From assembly GCA_036260415.1 (NCBI GenBank), contig DASZZX010000386.1, positions 1 through 10,498 of the forward strand: 10,498 nt of DNA, in the 5' to 3' direction. This DNA comes from DASZZX01 sp036260415 (GTDB lineage: Bacteria; Actinomycetota; Nitriliruptoria; Nitriliruptorales; JAHWKO01). The notes under the pieces are model-generated. The model was not told the origin of the DNA. It ran no database searches and worked only from the letters and a program-made list of their open reading frames with translations. Both the position numbers and the translations under genes were made by a program. Below, in pieces: positions 5,800 to 10,498 of this stretch; position 1 is the first letter of the stretch; each line of letters starts with the position of its first letter.

Positions 5800-6383
5800 G
5801 GCGCGCCGCCTTCCTCCGTGGTGGTCCCGCTGGCGCCCGCGGGCCTGGCCTCGTACAGGATCGTGTCACCGTAGCGACGGGCGCGGCCTGGCGGGAGACC
5901 CCGTGGCCAGCGCAACGGGTCGCTGCGACGGCCGCGTTCGACCACGACCAGTCCGCCATCGCTGACGATGGTGATCACCCGTTCGAGCACGTGCTGGAGC
6001 TCGGTGCCACTCAACGCGTACGGCGGATCGAGCAGCACCAGGTCGAACGGGGCGCCGGGGAGGCCGGCCTCGAGCAGCGTGGCGACGTCGCCGTGCAGGA
6101 CGATCGAGTCCTCGCCGAGGCCGGTGCGGTGCAGGTTCTCGAGCAGCGCCCGGTGGGCGTGCGTTGCTCGCTCCACGAAGGTCACCGCGGACGCGCCGCG
6201 CGACAGCGCCTCGATGCCGAGCCCTCCGCCACCCGCGTACAGGTCTGCCACGTGGGCACCGGGCAGGCGCGGCTGCAGTGAGGAGAACAGCGCCTCCTTG
6301 ACACGGTCGCTGGTCGGGCGGGTGTCGCGTCCACGCGGAACCGTCAGGCGCCGCCCGCGCGCGGACCCGGCGATCACCCGCAT
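5796..6383 (-). CDS. rsmD: 16S rRNA (guanine966-N2)-methyltransferase RsmD
   Basis: RsmD uses S-adenosylmethionine to methylate G966 of 16S rRNA in the assembled small subunit. The protein has 195 residues, normal for the family, opening MRVIAGSARGRRL with TRPTSDRVKEALF at 21-33. The AdoMet-binding motif reads DLYAGGGGLGIEALSRG (47-63), where most relatives have GSGALG. The catalytic LDPPY is at 118-122. Start is ATG 6383 with AGGAGG 5 nt upstream, the best ribosome binding site in the window. A TAGGCT box lies 24 nt before the start. It ends overlapping coaD by 4 bp. The C-terminal tail (GASGTTTEEGGAP) is probably disordered. Confidence 0.96.
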   Translation of the reverse strand: MRVIAGSARGRRLTVPRGRDTRPTSDRVKEALFSSLQPRLPGAHVADLYAGGGGLGIEALSRGASAVTFVERATHAHRALLENLHRTGLGEDSIVLHGDVATLLEAGLPGAPFDLVLLDPPYALSGTELQHVLERVITIVSDGGLVVVERGRRSDPLRWPRGLPPGRARRYGDTILYEARPAGASGTTTEEGGAP

Positions 6384-6407
6384 GCGGTCCTCCTGGCGAT
6401 CGCGCTC

Positions 6408-6413
6408 AGCCTA
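6408..6413 (-). promoter_or_regulatory. Possible -10 box (TAGGCT) for rsmD-coaD
   Basis: TAGGCT on the minus strand ends 24 nt before the rsmD ATG, again inside GTAGGCTG as before sepIVA. The gap of 92 bp after the upstream small gene could hold a promoter. The expected -35 place does not resemble TTGACA. Confidence 0.22.
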
Positions 6414-6475
6414 CGGCTGTGATCGCTGCGCCAGGGTGCGGGGGAAGGGTCCCGTGTGACGGGCTTCTCGCGCGA

Positions 6476-6760
6476 TCACGTCAGGAAGTCGCCGAGTGTG
6501 ACGTCGTAGGGGTCGGGCTCCCGTGAGGTGTCGTGCTCCTCGGCGCCGCGCTGCACACGTAGCTCGGTGAGCTGGTAGCGCAGGAGACGTCCCTTGCGGC
6601 GGTCCTCGAGCTCGACCGCGAGCGCCAGCCCGCCGTCGCAGTGCCAGCACGTGGCTCCGCCGTGGCCGTTCAGCTCGCGCCACAGCGACGGGGAGGCGAC
6701 GATCTCGGCCTTCAGACCGTCCGGCGCGTCGTACACCCGCAGGTGCAGTACCCGTGTCAC
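6476..6760 (-). CDS. Hypothetical protein between recG and rsmD (about 94 aa)
   Basis: I do not recognise this protein. It reads VTRVLHLRVYDAPDGLKAEI at its start, then SPSLWRELNGHGGATCWHCD with a single CWHC pair, a strand-rich stretch (LALAVELEDRRKGRLLRYQL) and an acidic tail ending DPYDVTLGDFLT. It looks like a compact mixed alpha/beta domain; there is no signal peptide or membrane segment. I chose GTG 6760, preceded by GGTGG at 3 nt, because the composition becomes protein-like there. The frame stays open to a GTG at 6910 (144 residues), but that extension is Arg/Ser-rich, shows no domain-like pattern and has no ribosome binding site. The plus-strand frames over it are shadows. It sits in line with recG upstream and rsmD downstream. 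Confidence 0.65.
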   Translation of the reverse strand: MTRVLHLRVYDAPDGLKAEIVASPSLWRELNGHGGATCWHCDGGLALAVELEDRRKGRLLRYQLTELRVQRGAEEHDTSREPDPYDVTLGDFLT

Positions 6761-6950
6761 GATCCACCGTCCCGCCAGCAGTCGGGTGATCGTGGCGTGG
6801 CTGCGGCGAGCACGGGCGCCGTCGGCCCGGTCGATGGTGCTTCGGTTCGTCGAACGCCCGGTCGCCGGGACGCGTCTGCTGGCGCGTCGCGACGACAGCC
6901 GATCCCGCACAGGGGGCGGTGCGGACCAAGGCCGGATGGCTCGGGCCCTG

Positions 6951-9095
6951 TCAGCCGGTGGAGAGGGCGTCGAGCTCCTCCAGCCCGCCGCGGTAGCGGC
7001 GGCGGACCTCCTCGCGCAGAGGGACCAGGCGCGGGGCGGAGAGCTGCGGATCGTCGGCGACCAGGTCCCGGGCCAGATCCCGCGAGCGCTGCACCAGCTC
7101 GGCGTCGCGTGTCAGCCGCGCGAGCTTCAGGTCGGGCAGGCCGGACTGGCGCACCCCGAACAGCTGCCCCTCACCGCGCAGCTGGAGGTCGCGCTCGGCA
7201 AGGTCGAACCCGTCCGTGGTGGACGCGACCGCCTCGAGTCGGGCGCGGGCCTCGTCGGTGCTCGGGTCGGCGAACAGCACGCAGTAGCTGCGCTCGGCGC
7301 CCCGACCCACCCGGCCACGCAGCTGGTGCAGCTGCGAGATGCCGAAGCGGTCGGCGTCCTCGATCACCATGACGGTGGCGGTCGGCACGTCCACGCCGAC
7401 CTCGATGACGGTGGTGGCGACCAGCACGTCCAGTTCGCCGCGGCGGAACGCGGCCATGACCGCCTCCTTGTCGTCACCCGTGAGGCGCCCGTGGACGAGA
7501 CCGACCCGCAGGTCGGGGAACACCTCCGTGGCGAGCCGTCGGTGCTCCGCCTCGGCCGCGCGGGCGGCGACGTCCTCGGACTGCTGCACCAGCGCGCACA
7601 CCACGTACGTCTGCAGGCCGGCCGACGCCTGCTCGCGCACGAACCGGTACAGCCGCTCGCGGCGGGCCGCCTGTGACGGCGTGATCAGCTGGGTGACGAT
7701 CGGCTGGCGTCCGGGAGGCAGTTCGTCCAGCACGGTGACGTCGAGGTCGCCGAACATGGTGAGGGCCAGCGACCGCGGGATCGGCGTGGCGGTCATCACC
7801 AGGACGTCCGGCGCCCTGCCCGGGTCGGCCCCTTTGTCCCGCAGCCGCACCCGCTGGTGCACGCCGAAGCGGTGCTGCTCGTCGATGACGACGACGCCGA
7901 GGTCGTGGAAGCGCACCTCCCCCTCCAGCAGCGCGTGGGTGCCGACCAGGATGTCGACGCGCCCCGAGAGCAGCTCTCCCAGGATGCGCCGCCTCGACCT
8001 CGTGGTGGTCGCGGAGGTGAGCAGCTCCACCCGAACCCCGTCGAGCACGTTGACACCGAGCGGTGCGAGCTGGTCGACGATGGTGCGGTTGTGCTGCTCG
8101 GCGAGGACCTCGGTGGGAGCCATCAGGGCGGCCTGTCGGCGGTTGTCCACCGCGCACAGCATGCTCCAGACGGCGACCAGCGTCTTGCCGCTGCCGACGT
8201 CGCCCTGCAACAGGCGGTGCATGGGCCGGTCACCGGCGAGGTCCGCTCCGATCTCGTGCATGGCGCGTTGCTGTGCGTCGGTCGGTCGGAACGGGACCGT
8301 GCGCAGGAAGCGAGCGGCCAGACCCGACTCGACCGGGCCGTTGTCGACCCCGGCCGCATGCGACTCCATCCGCGCTCGCCGCCACTGCAGGCCCACCTGG
8401 AGCGTGAACAGCTCGTCGAAGACGAGCCGTCGGCGGGCCGCCTCCGCCTGCGCACGTTCCTCGGGCCGATGAATGCTGCGCAGCGCCGTGTCGAGGTCGA
8501 GCAGTCCCTGGCGCCGGCGCAGATCGTCGGGGAGGTACTCGTCGAACGCCGGCAGGCGCTCCAGGGCGGCGTCGATCCAGCCGCTGAGCCGCCAGGAGGG
8601 CAGACGCTCGGTGGCCGGGTAGACCGCGAGCAACTGCCGGTGGTCGTCGTCGACGTCGTCGCCTCGCCCGAGCTCCTGGACGCTGGGCATCGACATCTGG
8701 AGCTTGCCGTAGCGGCGCTCCAGGCTGCCGCTCACCGCGACCAGGGAACCGGCGGGCAGCCGTCTCTCCCGCCACTGCTGGTTGAAGAACGTGAGCGTGA
8801 AGGTGCCGCCACCACGGTCACGCACCGTCGCCTCGCTCACCGTCAGCCGGCGGCCGCCCCGCCGTGAGCGCGGCTGGCGGTGCGTCCAGCCGGTGACAGT
8901 CCCGACCAGGGTCACCGGCTCGCCGGGGCGCGCATCCTCCAGCGGCAGCACCTCGCCGAGGTCCTCGTAGCGGCGGGGGTAGTGCTCCACCAGGTCACGC
9001 ACCGTCACGATGCCCAACTGGTCCGCCAGCGTGGCGGCGGCGCGGGCGCCGACGCTCTCGACCGCGCTGACCGGATCATCGAGCGCGAGGGTCAC
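6951..9095 (-). CDS. recG: ATP-dependent DNA helicase RecG
   Basis: RecG remodels stalled replication forks and branch-migrates Holliday junctions. The 714-residue length is normal. In order: an N-terminal domain with LGIVTVRDLVEHYPRRYED; an OB-fold wedge domain (about 57-145) that splits DNA branches; Walker A LLQGDVGSGKT at 295-305; the DEQH box at 405-408; motif III TATPIPRSLALT at 435-446; the C-terminal helicase half with TTVIEVGVDVP at 561-571 and QLRGRVGRG at 591-599; and the RecG tail with FDLAERDLQLRGEG. GTG 9095 (VTLALDDPVSAVESVG) is the likely start, with GGGGG 7 nt upstream. The frame is open to 9698, but that part overlaps the DAK2 gene and is not RecG-like. It follows DAK2 by 61 bp. 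Confidence 0.97.
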   Translation of the reverse strand: MTLALDDPVSAVESVGARAAATLADQLGIVTVRDLVEHYPRRYEDLGEVLPLEDARPGEPVTLVGTVTGWTHRQPRSRRGGRRLTVSEATVRDRGGGTFTLTFFNQQWRERRLPAGSLVAVSGSLERRYGKLQMSMPSVQELGRGDDVDDDHRQLLAVYPATERLPSWRLSGWIDAALERLPAFDEYLPDDLRRRQGLLDLDTALRSIHRPEERAQAEAARRRLVFDELFTLQVGLQWRRARMESHAAGVDNGPVESGLAARFLRTVPFRPTDAQQRAMHEIGADLAGDRPMHRLLQGDVGSGKTLVAVWSMLCAVDNRRQAALMAPTEVLAEQHNRTIVDQLAPLGVNVLDGVRVELLTSATTTRSRRRILGELLSGRVDILVGTHALLEGEVRFHDLGVVVIDEQHRFGVHQRVRLRDKGADPGRAPDVLVMTATPIPRSLALTMFGDLDVTVLDELPPGRQPIVTQLITPSQAARRERLYRFVREQASAGLQTYVVCALVQQSEDVAARAAEAEHRRLATEVFPDLRVGLVHGRLTGDDKEAVMAAFRRGELDVLVATTVIEVGVDVPTATVMVIEDADRFGISQLHQLRGRVGRGAERSYCVLFADPSTDEARARLEAVASTTDGFDLAERDLQLRGEGQLFGVRQSGLPDLKLARLTRDAELVQRSRDLARDLVADDPQLSAPRLVPLREEVRRRYRGGLEELDALSTG

Positions 9096-9156
9096 GCTGG
9101 CGCCCCCGTGGCCACCCCTCGCACCCCGGCGCCGTGCCCTGCCGTGCCCACCCCGA

Positions 9157-10498
9157 TCACTCGACGCCCAGCAGGTAGCGGGCGGGGCGCTGACCGGCGT
9201 CCAGCACCTCGAGCTCGGCCTCGCGGGTGAGGTCAGCCAACAGCGCGGCGGCACGTTCACGCTCCGCCTCGTCGACGCCCGCCCCCACCAGCAGGACCAC
9301 GATCTCCGCGTCCGCGACGCCGCAGGCCTCCGCCGCCCGGTGCAGCGCCTCGAGCGGGTCGTCGGACGCCGCGACGACCTCCCCAGCGGCGACGGCGAGG
9401 TACTGGCCGCGCCGGACAACTCCGATCGGCGTGTCCGCCGGGCGGACAGCGGCCACCACCTCCCCGGCGGTGACACCCGAGGCGGCGTCCGCCATCGCTG
9501 CCACGGCGGCGTCGGCGTCCGGGGCGGTGGCGTCCAGCACGGAGAGTGCCGCCAGGACCGCCGGGGGGGAGTCCGCAGGCTCGACCACGTCGACCCGCCG
9601 GCCCAGCTCCTCCTCGCTGACCCGCGCGGCCTGGCGGGCGGTCGGGACGACGTTGCGGTGTCCGGGGAGGAGCACGACCCGTTCCGTGCGCACGGCACCG
9701 ACGGCGTTCAGCAGGTCCGCGACCGACGGCAGGTCGCCCGCCCGGCCGGTCACGACCGTCGCCCCGTGCGCCTGCGCCAGGGCGCTCAGCCCGTCACCGG
9801 GAAGCACGGTGACACAGCCCACCGTCGGCGTGCGGTCCGCGTCGCCGTCCACGCGCCGGGTGCGCTCGCGCTCGGCGATCTGCTCGGCGAGGTAGGTCAC
9901 CTGGATCCGCGAGGGCCGACCGAGCAGCAGCCCCTCCTCGATCGCCGCGCCCACCTGGTTGGTGTGGACGTGGACGTTGAGCAGCTCACCCGAGCCGACC
10001 ACCACGACGGAGTCGCCCAGCCGCTCCAGCCGCTGCCGCAGCAGCGGGGCGTCGTCCTCGGGGGCCGCCAGCACGTACTGCACCTCGAACCGGTACTCGA
10101 GCGACCCGCCTTCGCGGACGTCGACCGCCCGGCCGCGGCGGTCCACGTGTGGAGGTGGAAACCGGGCGGCGTCCTCGGTCGCCTCGCCCGAGACCAGCCC
10201 GTGGAGGACCTGGCAGAACACCTCGAACCCGCGGGCGCCGGCGTCGACGACTCCCGCGACGCGCAGGGCCTCCAGCTGCTGGGTGGTGCCGACGACCGCG
10301 CGGTGGACCGCGTCGAGCACCCGCCGGGTGAGGTCCGGCGCGGTGCCCGGACGGGCGCCGTCGGCGCCCTCCGCGGCCGCGCGGATCGCGGTCAGCATCG
10401 TGCCCTCCACGGGGTCGGCCACCGCCGCGTACGCCAGGGCCCGGGCGCGGCGGAGCGCCGCGCAGAGGTCGGGGGCGCCGAGCTCCCCGCGTTGCTGC
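9157..10498 (-). CDS. DAK2/FakA-like (YloV family) protein, N-terminus missing
   Basis: The last 446 residues are in the window; the frame is open at base 10498, so the start is outside. The family carries a DAK2 domain (as in dihydroxyacetone kinase) fused to a C-terminal DegV-like half. In Staphylococcus aureus FakA phosphorylates fatty acids bound to FakB. Visible here (counting from the window edge): YAAVADPVEGTMLTAIR at 23-39 and GVVDAGARGFEVF at 82-94 of the DAK2 domain. Next come YRFEVQYVL and LGDSVVVVGSGELLNVHVHT around 135-178, and a long C-terminal region ending ARYLLGVE. The Asp-rich metal-binding motif of the ATP site would lie in the missing part. HVHTNQVG stands where most relatives have HTDDPG. 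The recG neighbour is normal for this family. Fatty-acid kinase activity here is inference. Confidence 0.9.
   Translation of the reverse strand, partial: QQRGELGAPDLCAALRRARALAYAAVADPVEGTMLTAIRAAAEGADGARPGTAPDLTRRVLDAVHRAVVGTTQQLEALRVAGVVDAGARGFEVFCQVLHGLVSGEATEDAARFPPPHVDRRGRAVDVREGGSLEYRFEVQYVLAAPEDDAPLLRQRLERLGDSVVVVGSGELLNVHVHTNQVGAAIEEGLLLGRPSRIQVTYLAEQIAERERTRRVDGDADRTPTVGCVTVLPGDGLSALAQAHGATVVTGRAGDLPSVADLLNAVGAVRTERVVLLPGHRNVVPTARQAARVSEEELGRRVDVVEPADSPPAVLAALSVLDATAPDADAAVAAMADAASGVTAGEVVAAVRPADTPIGVVRRGQYLAVAAGEVVAASDDPLEALHRAAEACGVADAEIVVLLVGAGVDEAERERAAALLADLTREAELEVLDAGQRPARYLLGVE

Noticed and set aside
6761..6910. N-terminal 50-residue extension of the hypothetical protein
   Set aside because: Arg/Ser-rich, no ribosome binding site at GTG 6910, and no domain-like pattern; kept only as an alternative start.
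7339..8472. Plus-strand open frame rich in Ser/Thr/Arg
   Set aside because: Opposite-strand shadow of recG; the repeated Ser/Thr/Arg content is what recG codons yield in that frame.
9096..9698. N-terminal extension of RecG to 915 residues
   Set aside because: The extra 201 residues overlap the DAK2 gene in another frame, look like shadow sequence, and RecG proteins are about 700 residues.

Overview
The window comes from a very GC-rich bacterium, almost certainly a deep-branching actinomycete (Actinomycetota). Support for this: the third codon position is nearly always G or C, several genes start with GTG, and the gene order matches the actinobacterial DAK2-recG-rsmD-coaD-sepIVA-DUF177-rpmF-rnc-fpg-acyP-smc island. 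A SepIVA-type DivIVA protein is present, a family I know only from actinobacteria. A Nitriliruptoria/Euzebya-like lineage is possible, but that is inference. I see no mobile element, CRISPR array, tRNA or rRNA.

All thirteen genes lie on the minus strand, so they read from the right end to the left. From 10498 down they are: a 5'-truncated DAK2/FakA-like protein; the RecG helicase; an unrecognised protein of about 94 residues; rsmD and coaD, overlapping by 4 bp (GTGA); a short SepIVA-like coiled-coil protein; DUF177 (YceD) and rpmF (L32); rnc; an Fpg/MutM-like protein 3 nt after rnc; acylphosphatase; a 70-residue coiled-coil protein; and the first 315 residues of SMC. The plus-strand reading frames are all GC-driven shadows of these genes. 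No gap between genes exceeds 300 bases.

The genes serve housekeeping work: recombination repair (recG), chromosome organisation (smc), rRNA methylation (rsmD), ribosome assembly and RNA processing (DUF177, rpmF, rnc), coenzyme A synthesis (coaD), septum/cell-envelope organisation (sepIVA) and possibly fatty-acid phosphorylation (DAK2). The gene order joins two blocks that flank the PDIM/PGL lipid locus in Mycobacterium tuberculosis.

The most interesting item is the Fpg/MutM-like protein at 1978-2823. It keeps the H2TH-like region and four zinc-finger cysteines but has lost the N-terminal proline nucleophile, the catalytic lysine, the phosphate-binding asparagine and the zinc-finger arginine. 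It looks like a member of a non-glycosylase or otherwise re-purposed Fpg branch fixed beside RNase III. Secondary items are a strong hairpin terminator candidate before smc, a dyad over a possible promoter before DUF177-rpmF, recurring TAGGCT-type boxes, and two small uncharacterised proteins.
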